A stretch of 64,000 nucleotides of DNA from an uncultured Cellulophaga sp. (GCA_947492955.1 CANLOV010000002.1:372001-436000), one strand, 5' to 3'. Shown: positions 8,591-17,047, numbered from the stretch's first letter. Numbers and translations: made by a program. Notes: generated from the letters alone by a model not told the origin.

Positions 8591-9130
8591 ATGGGGAAAA
8601 AATTACCAGCAATAACTCCAGAATTAAGTCAATTTATTAAAGAACAAAAAATATTTTTTGTGGGTACAGCAGCTGAAGAAGGTCAGGTAAATGTATCTCC
8701 AAAAGGTATGGATAGCTTGCGCGTTTTAGGTCCTAATAAAATTATTTGGTTAAACCTAACAGGTAGCGGTAACGAAACAGCAGCACATTTACTTAAAAAT
8801 AATAGGATGACTATTATGTTTTGCGCTTTTGAAGGTAAACCTTTAATTCTTAGGCTTTATGGAACTTCTAAAATATACCACACAAGAGATTCTGAATTTA
8901 AAAACAATATAAACTTATTCCCTAAAATTGCTGGTGCGCGTCAAATTATAGAAATGCAAGTAGATTTAGTACAAACATCTTGTGGTTATGCCGTTCCTTT
9001 TATGGATTTTAAAGAAGAAAGGTCTACATTAAAATCATGGGCAGAAAAACAAGGAACAGAACGAATAGAAAACTATTGGAAAGAAAAAAACACCAAAAGT
9101 ATTGATGGCTTTAAAACAAATATCATTTAA
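8591..9130 (+). CDS. Pyridoxamine 5'-phosphate oxidase family protein
   Basis: A 179-residue split-barrel flavin-binding-type protein. The N-terminal half has the family pattern FFVGTAAEEGQVNVSPKG, followed by WLNLTGSGNETAAHLLKNNRMTIM (split across 18 and 6 residues of one strand-helix unit) and LRLYGTSKIY. These are features of the PPOX-type FMN-binding family rather than of the biosynthetic PdxH. It probably acts as a small FMN or F420-independent reductase or a flavin-binding stress protein in the cytoplasm. It stands alone, with an AT-rich leader. The family is clear; the reaction is not. Confidence 0.75.
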   Translation: MGKKLPAITPELSQFIKEQKIFFVGTAAEEGQVNVSPKGMDSLRVLGPNKIIWLNLTGSGNETAAHLLKNNRMTIMFCAFEGKPLILRLYGTSKIYHTRDSEFKNNINLFPKIAGARQIIEMQVDLVQTSCGYAVPFMDFKEERSTLKSWAEKQGTERIENYWKEKNTKSIDGFKTNII

Positions 9131-9225
9131 ATAAACCACAACCAAAAAATTACAACACAAAATAATAGTATAACAGCCTCCGTTAATTATAATAACAAAC
9201 CCTTATTTACATCCAAAAAAACCTT

Positions 9226-9825
9226 ATGAAAGATTTAAAATTTCCAATCAATTTTGTTTTTAACATTACTACATTTTCCAATGATTTTACTGCCACTGAT
9301 GCTAACGGAAATACTGTAGCTTATGTAAAACAAAAAATGTTTAAACTGAAAGAAGATATTTCAATTTTCGAAAACGAAAGTAAAGCCAAAGTAAACTTTA
9401 AAATTAAAGCAGACAAATGGATAGATTTTTCTACAGCGTATAGTATAACAGACAATAATACAGGGAAGGAACTTGGGAAAGTAGCTCGTAAAGGGTGGCG
9501 TTCTATATGGAAAGCTTCTTATGAATTAATAGATCAGCACCAAAAACTACAATATCATATTAAAGAAGAAAATGCTTGGGTAAAAGTATTTGATGGCCTT
9601 TTAGGAGAAATTCCCATACTAAATTTATTTACTGGCTACTTATTTAACCCTACTTACATTGTTACAGATTTAAAAAATGAAGGTATTGTACGTTTAAAAA
9701 AACAACCTTCTTTTACCGGCAGAAAATTTGAAATATCAAAAATAAAAGAAACAGATGCTGATGATGACCAAAGGATTCTTCTTGGGTTAATGATGATGAT
9801 TTTATTAGAAAGACGTAGAGGATAA
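9226..9825 (+). CDS. LURP-one-related / tubby-like protein
   Basis: A 199-residue cytoplasmic protein. It alternates short beta-strands of the type FTATDANGNTVAYVKQKMFKLKE and YSITDNNTGKELGKVARKGWRS (each quoted in part) with a glycine and leucine-rich hydrophobic stretch near 125-140. This matches the LURP-one/scramblase-related beta-barrel with a central helix. The family has no agreed biochemical role in bacteria. It lies 28 bases upstream of a secreted DUF1287 gene and may be co-transcribed with it. The tail ends in LMMMILLERRRG. Confidence 0.6.
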   Translation: MKDLKFPINFVFNITTFSNDFTATDANGNTVAYVKQKMFKLKEDISIFENESKAKVNFKIKADKWIDFSTAYSITDNNTGKELGKVARKGWRSIWKASYELIDQHQKLQYHIKEENAWVKVFDGLLGEIPILNLFTGYLFNPTYIVTDLKNEGIVRLKKQPSFTGRKFEISKIKETDADDDQRILLGLMMMILLERRRG

Positions 9826-9853
9826 ATTTTACAACTAAAACAAAGCAGCATAA

Positions 9854-10426
9854 ATGAAAAAATGGATTCTATTTTTACTTATTACGTGTAATGTTTCTTT
9901 TGCACAGCTTACAACAGAAACATTATCTCTTTCTGATGCTGCTTTGGCTTTAACCAAACAAAATGTAACTTATGACCCTAGCTATTTTTCTATAGCCTAT
10001 CCTAACGGTGATATTCCTTCGGATAAAGGTGTGTGTACAGACGTTGTTATTAGAGCTTATAGAAAATTAGGCATAGACCTTCAAAAAGAAGTTCATGAAG
10101 ATATGAAAGCACACTTTAGTCTATACCCAAAAATCTGGGGCTTAAAAACAACAGATAAAAATATAGATCACAGAAGAGTGCCTAACTTAATGACCTATTT
10201 TAAAAGAAAAAAAGCAACAATAAAAATAACTCAGCACCCTAAAGATTATATTCCTGGCGATATTGTTTGTTGGAATTTAGGGGGTGCCATAACACATATA
10301 GGCATTGTAGTAAATAAAAAATCTAAAGACCAAAAGAGGTATTTAATAGTACATAATATTGGTGCAGGACAGGTTTTAGAAGATTGCCTTTTTAACTATA
10401 AAATAATTGGACACTACAGATTATAA
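9854..10426 (+). CDS. DUF1287 family secreted protein
   Basis: A 190-residue protein with a signal peptide ending in SFAQ at residue 18. The mature part has the DUF1287 pattern: SDKGVCTDVVIRAYR with a candidate nucleophile Cys61, then HRRVPNLMTYF, PGDIVCWNLGG, a THIGIVV histidine and VHNIGAGQ. The order Cys, His, polar residue is that of NlpC/P60-like amidases, to which DUF1287 is related. It is probably a periplasmic cell-wall or peptide hydrolase. The catalytic assignment is an inference from fold relatives. Confidence 0.78.
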   Translation: MKKWILFLLITCNVSFAQLTTETLSLSDAALALTKQNVTYDPSYFSIAYPNGDIPSDKGVCTDVVIRAYRKLGIDLQKEVHEDMKAHFSLYPKIWGLKTTDKNIDHRRVPNLMTYFKRKKATIKITQHPKDYIPGDIVCWNLGGAITHIGIVVNKKSKDQKRYLIVHNIGAGQVLEDCLFNYKIIGHYRL

Positions 10427-10469
10427 AATTAGTTTTTAACCCCTGACATGTTACGACACTTCCTCGAAT

Positions 10470-10477
10470 TAATTTTG
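10470..10477 (+). promoter_or_regulatory. -7 promoter element
   Basis: TAATTTTG fits TAnnTTTG and lies 29 bases before the VOC protein start codon; the weak -33 region lowers confidence. Confidence 0.35.
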
Positions 10478-10506
10478 CAATACGTCTAATATAAAACTTT
10501 AAAAAA

Positions 10507-10878
10507 ATGACAAATGCAATTAATTGGTTCGAGATTCCTGTAACAGATTACGAAAGAGCAAAAACGTTTTATGCTACAATCATAGGAGAAGACATTATAG
10601 ATCACCATATGCCAAACATGAAATATGGTGTTTTCCCTTATGATATGGAGATGAAATGTATTGGTGGGGCCATTGTTCAAATGGAAGGGATAAAACCTAG
10701 TACAGAGGGTTCAACAGTTTACTTAAACGGAGGCGATGATCTAAATGTTACTTTAAACAAAGTAGAAGCTGCCGGAGGCAAAATAATAATGCCAAAAACA
10801 GATATAGAAGAAAATGGTTTTATTGCTCAGTTCTTAGATACCGAAGGTAATAAAGTAGCCTTACATTCTATGGCTTAG
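10507..10878 (+). CDS. VOC family (glyoxalase-like) protein
   Basis: A 123-residue protein with one vicinal-oxygen-chelate fold. The opening NWFEIPVTDYERAKTFYATI and the end FIAQFLDTEGNKVALHSMA are the paired strand-helix motifs of this superfamily, with a candidate metal ligand Glu in the first strand and His near the C-terminus. The small single-domain form usually dimerises and binds or modifies small electrophiles. A WYL/YafY regulator gene follows 77 bases downstream on the same strand and may control it. The specific substrate is unknown. Confidence 0.78.
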   Translation: MTNAINWFEIPVTDYERAKTFYATIIGEDIIDHHMPNMKYGVFPYDMEMKCIGGAIVQMEGIKPSTEGSTVYLNGGDDLNVTLNKVEAAGGKIIMPKTDIEENGFIAQFLDTEGNKVALHSMA

Positions 10879-10941
10879 GCTATAAGTTTCACAAGTACTT
10901 ACCAAAGAAAACATTAGATAGCAAATCTTAATAGGGTTTGC

Positions 10942-10949
10942 TATCTTCG
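10942..10949 (+). promoter_or_regulatory. -7 promoter element directly before the WYL regulator
   Basis: TATCTTCG differs from TAnnTTTG at one base and lies only 6 bases before the ATG at 10956, so transcription from it would give an almost leaderless mRNA. It also makes the TTG at 10938 an unlikely start. Confidence 0.4.
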
Positions 10950-10955
10950 CTATAT

Positions 10956-11648
10956 ATGTCTCAGTTATCCAGAATCATAGCAATACTTACACTGTTAAAA
11001 TCTAAACGAATTTTAACAGCAACAGAGCTTGCTCATAAATTTGATGTTAGCGTAAGAACGATATACCGAGATATAAGAAAATTAGAAGAAGGAGGAGTTC
11101 CTATAATTACAATAGAAGGCAGAGGCTATTCTTTAATGGATGGTTATACCGTAGCTCCTGTACAATTTACAGAAAAACAAGCCAATGCTTTAATTACAGC
11201 AGAACACCTAGTAAACCTAAGTAACGATTCTTCTTTTGTAACAGATTTTGAAGAGGCCATGACCAAGATTAAATCGGTCTTTAGAACCTCTATTCAGGCA
11301 AAAAGCGAATCTTTAAGTAAAAAAATTCATGTTTTTAATTTTAAAAAAGAAAACATTGCCAGTAATGCACTTTCAGAAATACAATTGGCTATTACCAACT
11401 TTAATTACGTAGAGATAAACTATAAAAAGGCAAATGACACTAATATTTCGTTTCGAAAAATAGAACCTTATGCTTTTTATTCTACGGTAAACAAATGGAT
11501 TCTTATAGCATGGTGCCACCTAAGAAATGAGTATAGAGCTTTTAGAATAGATCGTATTCAGCATTTTAAAATACTCCCCGAAAAATTTGAAGACCGCAAC
11601 TTTAATTTACAATCCTATTTTTCTTCCTGTCCTTACGAGGATAAATAA
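10956..11648 (+). CDS. YafY-type transcriptional regulator (HTH and WYL domains)
   Basis: A 230-residue regulator starting MSQLSRIIAILTLL. The DeoR/HTH_11-type winged helix occupies about 3-60 (ATELAHKFDVSVRTIYRDI, then IEGRGY). The WYL domain follows from about 120 with RKIEPYAFYS, WILIAWCHL and YRAFRIDRI. WYL domains sense small ligands or nucleic acids and control nearby genes. The ATG at 10956 is chosen over an upstream in-frame TTG at 10938 because a -7 element overlaps that extension. The likely target is the adjacent VOC gene or the regulator itself. Confidence 0.82.
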   Translation: MSQLSRIIAILTLLKSKRILTATELAHKFDVSVRTIYRDIRKLEEGGVPIITIEGRGYSLMDGYTVAPVQFTEKQANALITAEHLVNLSNDSSFVTDFEEAMTKIKSVFRTSIQAKSESLSKKIHVFNFKKENIASNALSEIQLAITNFNYVEINYKKANDTNISFRKIEPYAFYSTVNKWILIAWCHLRNEYRAFRIDRIQHFKILPEKFEDRNFNLQSYFSSCPYEDK

Positions 11649-11769
11649 TGTATATTCTACAATCTCCAATTAAAACACTTAATGATTAACTACAAAGTGT
11701 AAAAATTCTTTTTACGTTAATTTCATTATATTTACTACTAACCATTTAATAACTATAAAAATAATAAAC

Positions 11770-12456
11770 ATGAAAAAATTGATTGCAGAATTTATTGGAA
11801 CACTATGGCTTGTTCTAGGTGGCTGTGGAAGTGCAGTTTTAGCTGCTGGTTACCCAGAATTAGGAATAGGATTTGTAGGTGTATCTATTGCTTTTGGTCT
11901 TACTGTATTAACCATGGCTTATGCCATTGGGCATATTTCTGGTTGCCATTTAAACCCCGCAGTATCTATTGGCCTGTGGATGGGCGGTAGATTTGAGAGT
12001 AAAGAATTAATACCCTACATTATTGCCCAAGTGCTAGGTGGTATTGCTGGTGCGGGTATATTATACCTTATTGCTAGCGGAAAACCTGGATTTGAAATTG
12101 GTGGCTTTGCAGCTAACGGTTACGGAGAACATTCTCCTGATGGCTACGGAATGGTTTCTGCCTTAGTTACAGAAATTGTTATGACCTTTATGTTTCTAAT
12201 TATTATACTAGGTGCTACACACTCCAAAGCTCCTAAAGGTTTTGCTGGCTTAGCTATTGGTCTTGGACTAACCCTAATACACTTAATTAGTATACCTGTT
12301 ACCAACACCTCTGTAAACCCTGCAAGAAGTACTAGCCAAGCATTATTTGCTGGCGGATGGGCAGTAGAACAATTGTGGTTGTTTTGGGTAGCTCCAATTA
12401 TTGGTGCAATTATAGCCGGAATTGTATACAAGTTTATATCGCCCGAAAACGACTAG
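11770..12456 (+). CDS. aqpZ: Aquaporin Z
   Basis: A 228-residue six-helix channel with both NPA motifs (62-64 and 183-185). The selectivity-filter residues Phe42, His171, Thr180 and Arg186 align by spacing with E. coli AqpZ Phe43, His174, Thr183 and Arg189, so this should be a water-selective aquaporin rather than a glycerol facilitator. It acts in the cytoplasmic membrane in osmotic adjustment. It appears monocistronic, with a strong hairpin terminator 27 bases after the stop. Confidence 0.93.
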   Translation: MKKLIAEFIGTLWLVLGGCGSAVLAAGYPELGIGFVGVSIAFGLTVLTMAYAIGHISGCHLNPAVSIGLWMGGRFESKELIPYIIAQVLGGIAGAGILYLIASGKPGFEIGGFAANGYGEHSPDGYGMVSALVTEIVMTFMFLIIILGATHSKAPKGFAGLAIGLGLTLIHLISIPVTNTSVNPARSTSQALFAGGWAVEQLWLFWVAPIIGAIIAGIVYKFISPEND

Positions 12457-12482
12457 ACTAAGCCTTAAATATAAAAGTAAAA

Positions 12483-12511
12483 AAAGATGCTTTGTGTTAC
12501 GAAGCATCTTT
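12483..12511. terminator. Bidirectional terminator
   Basis: AAAGATGCTT (12483-12492) pairs with AAGCATCTTT (12502-12511), with T-rich sequence on the plus strand and A-rich sequence on the other side. It lies between the convergent aqpZ and DsbA-like genes and can serve both. Confidence 0.75.
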
Positions 12512-12532
12512 TTATTTTTAAACTAAGTAAAG

Positions 12533-13174
12533 TTATTTTTCTATTAAATAGGAATCTAAATGATTTTTTAAAACTTCATACGAAGCATAACCTCTGGTTA
12601 ATGCTATTTTTTCATTTCCCTTTTCTAAAATTAGAGTTGGAAAGCCATGTATGTGTTGTGAATTATAAAATAAAAAATCTTTATATGCTTTATTATAATA
12701 CGTTACCTCTTTCATCTTGCTTACAAAGTCCTTTGAGCTAAACCCAATCTTTTCGGCATACTTTCCGTAGGCAGTAATTTCTTCGGGATGCATTCCATCA
12801 AAGTATACCGCTTTGTGTAAAATATCTGCAAACTCAAAAACCTTTTCTGGCATATATTCTTTTATAATACATAAGGCCATAGCAGGGGGTACAGAATTTA
12901 ATATCATTTTCCCATCTTCTAACGGGCCTTTTAAAAATGCCTCTCCAAAAAGAACACCTGTTAAGTTTTCTACACTTTTGTAAGCACCTTGCTTAATATG
13001 TGGAGCCACCTCGTTAATTAAGCCTGCTTCTTTTCCAATAAAAAGCCCTCCGCTAATAAGTGTAAAATCTATTTCTTTACAATACTCATTATATATTTTT
13101 GAAATTACAGGACCAAATCCATAACACCAACCACATAAAACGTCTGTATAGTATATAATCTTAGGTTTATTCAT
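12533..13174 (-). CDS. DsbA family (FrnE-like) thiol oxidoreductase
   Basis: A 213-residue thioredoxin-fold protein starting MNKPKIIYYTDVLCGWCYGF, with the active site CGWC at Cys14 and Cys17, a helical insert, and the cis-proline loop HGFPTLIL near the C-terminus. It has no signal peptide, so it should act in the cytoplasm. The ATG at 13174 is preferred to one at 13210 because a strong promoter (TTG, 20 bases, TAGCTTTG) overlaps the longer form. It is divergent from an HxlR-type regulator, with a palindrome between them. This suggests induction by disulfide or electrophile stress; that link is inferred. Confidence 0.82.
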   Translation of the reverse strand: MNKPKIIYYTDVLCGWCYGFGPVISKIYNEYCKEIDFTLISGGLFIGKEAGLINEVAPHIKQGAYKSVENLTGVLFGEAFLKGPLEDGKMILNSVPPAMALCIIKEYMPEKVFEFADILHKAVYFDGMHPEEITAYGKYAEKIGFSSKDFVSKMKEVTYYNKAYKDFLFYNSQHIHGFPTLILEKGNEKIALTRGYASYEVLKNHLDSYLIEK

Positions 13175-13179
13175 ATCAA

Positions 13180-13210
13180 CAAAGCTATCATTATACATTA
13201 TATTTGTCAA
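13180..13210 (-). promoter_or_regulatory. Promoter of the DsbA-like gene
   Basis: On the minus strand, TTG (13208-13210) and TAGCTTTG (13180-13187) are separated by 20 bases, an excellent match to the Bacteroidota TTG-N17-23-TAnnTTTG promoter. The start codon begins 5 bases downstream, so the mRNA is almost leaderless. Confidence 0.65.
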
Positions 13211-13232
13211 GTACCTACCTTTAGGTAAGTAC
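13211..13232. promoter_or_regulatory. Candidate HxlR operator
   Basis: GTACCTACC and GGTAAGTAC form a 9-base inverted repeat with one mismatch around a 4-base spacer. It sits next to the -33 element of the DsbA-like gene and 17 bases before the hxlR-type ATG, so one bound repressor dimer could control both genes. Confidence 0.6.
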
Positions 13233-13249
13233 CATTATAATTTAATATT

Positions 13250-13585
13250 ATGTCTACAACAGAACAAGAAACTTGCCCAGTAAGTGAAGCTTTAAAAATA
13301 TTAGGAGGCAAATGGCGCCTACAAATTATTAATGAAATAGGAGAAAATACAATACGATTTGGTGTATTAAAAAGAAGTATTCCTGCAATTAGCGAAAAAA
13401 TGCTTATTCAGGAACTCAAAGCTTTAGTTGCTTATGAGGTTGTTCATAGAAAAGCTTACAATACAATTCCTCCTAAGGTAGAATATTCTATTACAACATT
13501 CGGAAAGGGGATATTTCCTATAATAGAACAAATAAAAGTATTTGGAGATAGTAGAGTTGCTAAAATGGCAGGTAAAAAAAGCTAA
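13250..13585 (+). CDS. HxlR/DUF24 family transcriptional regulator
   Basis: A 111-residue winged-helix protein. The family signature CPVSEALKILGGKWRLQII opens it, with Cys9 in the position of the redox-sensing cysteine of YodB-type regulators. The recognition region RFGVLKRSIPAISEKMLIQEL and wing VEYSITTFGKGIFPII follow (quoted in parts). It is divergent from the DsbA-like gene with a palindromic operator between them, the standard layout for an autoregulated HxlR repressor and its target. It is probably a thiol-reactive stress sensor; the inducer is unknown. Its stop overlaps the end of the convergent HD gene by 4 bases. Confidence 0.85.
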   Translation: MSTTEQETCPVSEALKILGGKWRLQIINEIGENTIRFGVLKRSIPAISEKMLIQELKALVAYEVVHRKAYNTIPPKVEYSITTFGKGIFPIIEQIKVFGDSRVAKMAGKKS

Positions 13586-14241
13586 GCTTTACCTTCCCAT
13601 TCTTTATAAAAATGATCTAAATATTGTTGCATAAATTGATGACGCTCTTCTGCTAGCTTTTTACCTGTTAAGGTATTCATTTTATCTTTTAACAATAATA
13701 ATTTCTCGTAAAAATGATTAATTGTTGGTGCAGTAGATTTTTTATACTCCTCCTTAGTCATATTTAAATTTGGAGCAATTTCTGGATCATAAAGCGCTCT
13801 ATTTTTAAACCCTCCATAATTAAAAGCTCTTGCTATACCAATTGCACCAATAGCATCTAACCTATCTGCATCTTGCACTACTTCTAACTCTTTAGATGTA
13901 AATTTTTTAGACTTATTTTCTAAACTAGACTTGTAAGAGATATTATTAATAATATGTACTACATGCACAATTACAGCAGCATCTACATTTAACTTTTTTA
14001 AAAACTCACTAGCTAATTTAGGTCCTATAGTTTCATCTCCGTCATAAAATTTAGCATCAGCAATATCATGCAACAAGGCCCCTAATTGCACAATAAAAGA
14101 ATCTACTTCTTCTCCTTTAGCAATAAGGTTTGCATTATTGTATACTCTAAGTATATGAAACCAATCGTGTCCGCCTTCTGCGCCTTTTAAAGTTTCTTTC
14201 ACAAAGGCTATTGTTTCTTTTATAATTGCATTCTGTTTCAT
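13582..14241 (-). CDS. HD domain phosphohydrolase
   Basis: A 219-residue HD-superfamily protein. The metal-binding order is visible: HDWFHILRV (His25, Asp26, His29), LLHDIADAKF (His58, Asp59) and QDADRLDAIGAIGIARAF with a further Asp. This pattern (H..HD..D) matches the YedJ/YpgQ group of small nucleotidases. It probably hydrolyses a phosphate ester of a nucleotide; the substrate is not evident. Its start overlaps the acyltransferase stop by 4 bases, a translationally coupled pair. Confidence 0.84.
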   Translation of the reverse strand: MKQNAIIKETIAFVKETLKGAEGGHDWFHILRVYNNANLIAKGEEVDSFIVQLGALLHDIADAKFYDGDETIGPKLASEFLKKLNVDAAVIVHVVHIINNISYKSSLENKSKKFTSKELEVVQDADRLDAIGAIGIARAFNYGGFKNRALYDPEIAPNLNMTKEEYKKSTAPTINHFYEKLLLLKDKMNTLTGKKLAEERHQFMQQYLDHFYKEWEGKA

Positions 14242-14975
14242 TCAAAAGAAGTTACGCCAGTTTTAATTTGTTTTTCTACCATTGTAATTAAAGCATCTAA
14301 ATCTCCTGTATTCTCAATAGGTTTATGAACATCAAATGTAATATTAGACCCTAATCCATAAGGAAATTTACCATAACGATGTATTTTCCAAGAATCATTA
14401 ATACTAATTGGTATAATTAAAGCTGAAGGAGCGTTTTTTAGTAATATTTTTAAGCCAGTAGGCTGAAACTTTTTAGGCACTCCTGTTCTACTTCTAGTCC
14501 CTTCAGGAAAAATAACTGCACTTCTTTTATGCTCTTCTATATACTTTCCTAGCTTAGAAATTTCTCTTAATGCCTGCTTAGAATCCTTCCTATCTATTAA
14601 AACAGAACCTCCATGCCTAAGATTAAACGATACACTAGGAATTCCTTTCCCTAATTCTATTTTACTAACAAATTTTGGATGGTGTGCTCTCATATGCCAT
14701 ATAATCGGAGGTATATCGTGCATACTTTGGTGGTTCGCTACAATTATTAAGGGTACATTTTCAGGAATTTCATGTGGGTTATTAAATGTATGCTTTGTTC
14801 CTAAGGCAACGCCACATTTCATAAGAGAAAAATTAAGATAGCTTACAACACGCTTAAGCCCATTATAACCAAATACCCTATAACCTATCCATTGCAATGG
14901 CTCAAAAACAATAAGTGTTAAACCAAATAAAAGAGAATAAAGTGCACTTAAAGGATAAGCTACTATTTTTTGCAT
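14238..14975 (-). CDS. plsC: 1-acyl-sn-glycerol-3-phosphate acyltransferase
   Basis: A 245-residue membrane-associated acyltransferase with the catalytic NHQSMHD motif (His82 and Asp87, the HX4D box) and the glycerol-phosphate-binding FPEGTRSR motif at about 158-165. The N-terminal 30 residues are hydrophobic and probably anchor it. It acylates lysophosphatidic acid to phosphatidic acid in phospholipid synthesis. It is the first gene of a two-gene unit with the HD hydrolase. The symbol is by motif; several paralogues can exist in one genome. Confidence 0.85.
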   Translation of the reverse strand: MQKIVAYPLSALYSLLFGLTLIVFEPLQWIGYRVFGYNGLKRVVSYLNFSLMKCGVALGTKHTFNNPHEIPENVPLIIVANHQSMHDIPPIIWHMRAHHPKFVSKIELGKGIPSVSFNLRHGGSVLIDRKDSKQALREISKLGKYIEEHKRSAVIFPEGTRSRTGVPKKFQPTGLKILLKNAPSALIIPISINDSWKIHRYGKFPYGLGSNITFDVHKPIENTGDLDALITMVEKQIKTGVTSFE

Positions 14976-14987
14976 TTAACAAAAATA

Positions 14988-15018
14988 AAAAACCGCTCTC
15001 TATTAAAGAACGGTTTTT
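14988..15018 (-). terminator. Terminator of the bacilliredoxin gene
   Basis: An AAACCG/CGGTTT stem with an imperfect loop (14988-15018). Read on the minus strand it is followed by a T-run, just downstream of the bacilliredoxin stop. Confidence 0.6.
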
Positions 15019-15040
15019 AAAAAGTTTTATTTACAAATGC

Positions 15041-15451
15041 TTAACAAAACTCATTGTAAGCACCCATTAAATTTTCAGCAATCATTTGTGCTGGTCTACC
15101 TTCAATATGGTGACGCTCTATCATATGAACTAATTCGCCATCTTTAAACAATGCCATACTTGGCGATGATGGAGGAAAAGGAACCATAAGACTTCTAGCT
15201 TTATCTACTGCTTCTTTATCTACACCAGCAAAAACAGTAACTATATGATCTGGTTTTTTTTCATTTGTTAAGCTAAATTTAGCCGCTGGTCTTGCATTTG
15301 CAGCAGCACAACCGCAAACAGAATTTACAACTACCAAAGTAGTTCCTTCTTTTGCAATTGCAGTTTCCACAGCCTCTGCGGTATGTAATTCTTCAAACCC
15401 AGCAGATGCAAGGTCTTCTCTCATAGGTTTAACTAATTCTGCAGGATACAT
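15041..15451 (-). CDS. Bacilliredoxin, BrxA/BrxB (YphP/YqiW) family
   Basis: A 136-residue thioredoxin-fold protein with the family CGC motif at Cys46-Gly47-Cys48 in NSVCGCAAANARPA, and the conserved MALFKDGELVHMIERHHIEGR segment (quoted as one strand-turn unit, two pieces MALFKDGELV and HMIERHHIEGR). Bacilliredoxins remove bacillithiol from mixed disulfides on proteins, and many Bacteroidota make bacillithiol. A good -7 element lies upstream. The role in a bacillithiol redox cycle follows from family knowledge; no bacillithiol synthesis gene is in the window. Confidence 0.88.
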   Translation of the reverse strand: MYPAELVKPMREDLASAGFEELHTAEAVETAIAKEGTTLVVVNSVCGCAAANARPAAKFSLTNEKKPDHIVTVFAGVDKEAVDKARSLMVPFPPSSPSMALFKDGELVHMIERHHIEGRPAQMIAENLMGAYNEFC

Positions 15452-15484
15452 AATCTATATTTTTAATCAATTAATAAAAGTCTT

Positions 15485-15492
15485 CAAAGATA
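15485..15492 (-). promoter_or_regulatory. -7 promoter element of the bacilliredoxin gene
   Basis: Reads TATCTTTG on the minus strand, a perfect TAnnTTTG match, 33 bases before the start codon. Confidence 0.5.
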
Positions 15493-15560
15493 ATCTATTT
15501 GTCGCATTTTTATAGGTTACCTTAACTTTTCCTTAGCGCTTCTTTTTATAGCTAATACCA

Positions 15561-15568
15561 TATCTTTG
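15561..15568 (+). promoter_or_regulatory. -7 promoter element of the TerB-DnaJ gene
   Basis: TATCTTTG, a perfect match to TAnnTTTG, 20 bases before the ATG. Confidence 0.5.
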
Positions 15569-15588
15569 AAAAAAAATTAAATTTTAAA

Positions 15589-16326
15589 ATGATTAAGTGG
15601 GTTGGAGCCTTTCTAGGGTATTATGTGTTAAGACATTGGATAGGCGGTATAGTAGGTTTTTTTATTGGTAGCTTTTTTGATAATACAGGTAAAAATATAA
15701 GAGGAGCGCAATCTGTTTTCGAAGATATTACCAGACAAAAAGTATCTCCTGCAGATTTTGAATTAAAATTACTGTCACTCTGTTCTATAGTTATAAAAGC
15801 AGATGGAACTATAAGTAAAAGTGAAATGGAATATGTGCAGCGTTATTTCGTAGGCACTTATGGCAAAGAAAAAGCAAATGCAATATTTAGAACCTTTAAC
15901 GATGTTATAAAAAAACAAGAAGTTTCTGCGCAACAAATTTGCAGTTACCTAAACCAACGAACCAGACCAGAGGTACGTATGCAATTGTTACACTTTTTGT
16001 TTGGAATAGCACAAGCAGATGGCACCGTAAGTAACCTAGAAATTAATAAAATACAAGAGATAGCTGGGTATCTAAGAATAAATATTCGCGATTTTGAAAG
16101 TATAAAAGCAATGTTTATTAAATCTGTTGATAATGCATATAAAATATTAGAGATTGATAAAAGTGCTTCTGATGATGCTGTTAAAAAAGCCTATAGAACT
16201 ATGGCCAAAAAATACCATCCAGACCGAGTAAATACAGAAAATGAGGCTATTAAAAAAGGTGCCGAGGAAAAATTTAAACAAGTACAAAAAGCATACGAAG
16301 AAATACAAAAAGAACGAGGACTTTAA
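15589..16326 (+). CDS. TerB-DnaJ domain protein (DjlA-like)
   Basis: A 245-residue protein with three parts: an N-terminal membrane segment with glycine repeats (about 5-30), a TerB-like all-helical domain (about 50-165, with [13 protein letters not shown] and [13 protein letters not shown] pseudo-repeats), and a C-terminal J domain (about 180-245) with the HPD tripeptide in [10 protein letters not shown]. The order is that of DjlA, a membrane-anchored DnaK co-chaperone. It is followed 9 bases later by a HupE/UreJ-like membrane protein, probably in one transcript. DnaK partnering is inferred from the HPD motif. Confidence 0.85.
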   Translation: MIKWVGAFLGYYVLRHWIGGIVGFFIGSFFDNTGKNIRGAQSVFEDITRQKVSPADFELKLLSLCSIVIKADGTISKSEMEYVQRYFVGTYGKEKANAIFRTFNDVIKKQEVSAQQICSYLNQRTRPEVRMQLLHFLFGIAQADGTVSNLEINKIQEIAGYLRINIRDFESIKAMFIKSVDNAYKILEIDKSASDDAVKKAYRTMAKKYHPDRVNTENEAIKKGAEEKFKQVQKAYEEIQKERGL

Positions 16327-16335
16327 GAATATAAA

Positions 16336-16920
16336 ATGCAAGAATTTTGGTTTTACATAAAATTAGGTTTAGATCATGTATTAGATATAAATGCTTATGA
16401 TCATGTATTATTTTTAGCTGCATTAGCACTCCCATTCTCTTTTAAAGAATGGAAAAAAATAGTTATACTAGCTACCGTATTTACTATTGCTCACTGCTTA
16501 TCTTTAGCTGTTTCTGTATATAATATCTTTACTATAGACACTAGTTTTATAGAGTTTTTAATTCCTATAACTATTCTCTTTACCGCATTTTATAATATTT
16601 ACACTATTGTATTAAAAAAAACAAACACGCACTATCTATTTCAGCTAATAACAACTTCTTTTTTTGGATTTATACACGGTTTTGGCTTCTCTAGTTATTT
16701 TAAAATGTTAATGAACCAAGAAGAAGAAAAACTATTGCCTTTATTAGGTTTTGCAACGGGTATTGAGCTTTCTCAAACTACTGTTATTCTTTTTGTTTTA
16801 ATTTTAATTTACTTCTTAAAATCCATATTACAAATAAAACAGTATATAACTGTGGTAATAATTTCTTTATTAATTATAGGAATAACATTACCGCTAGTAA
16901 TTAAAGCTTTTCCCCAATAA
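16336..16920 (+). CDS. HupE/UreJ family membrane protein
   Basis: A 194-residue protein with about six hydrophobic helices. The N-terminal GLDHVLDINAYDHVLFLAAL holds the conserved HxxxxxxxDH pattern, and FGFIHGFGFSSYF lies in the middle, both typical of the HupE/UreJ_2 family of putative metal (nickel or cobalt) transporters and accessory proteins. Neither urease nor hydrogenase genes are present here, so a role with those enzymes is not supported. In Bacteroidota this family is usually an orphan. It follows the TerB-DnaJ gene closely. Confidence 0.75.
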   Translation: MQEFWFYIKLGLDHVLDINAYDHVLFLAALALPFSFKEWKKIVILATVFTIAHCLSLAVSVYNIFTIDTSFIEFLIPITILFTAFYNIYTIVLKKTNTHYLFQLITTSFFGFIHGFGFSSYFKMLMNQEEEKLLPLLGFATGIELSQTTVILFVLILIYFLKSILQIKQYITVVIISLLIIGITLPLVIKAFPQ

Positions 16921-17047
16921 AATTTTAAATAATTTTAAACGTTTAATTGTTTATAAATTTAAAAACGCAAGTATATTCGTACTTTTACTCTTTGTAACAC
17001 AAAGTATATTATATCGTCAAATAAAGGCATATAATTGAAATGATTTT

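Noticed and set aside
16990-17004. CTTTGT-AAC-ACAAAG dyad before the dCMP deaminase
   Set aside because: Only 6-base arms in AT-rich DNA with no divergent regulator; mentioned in the gene entry but not called as an operator.
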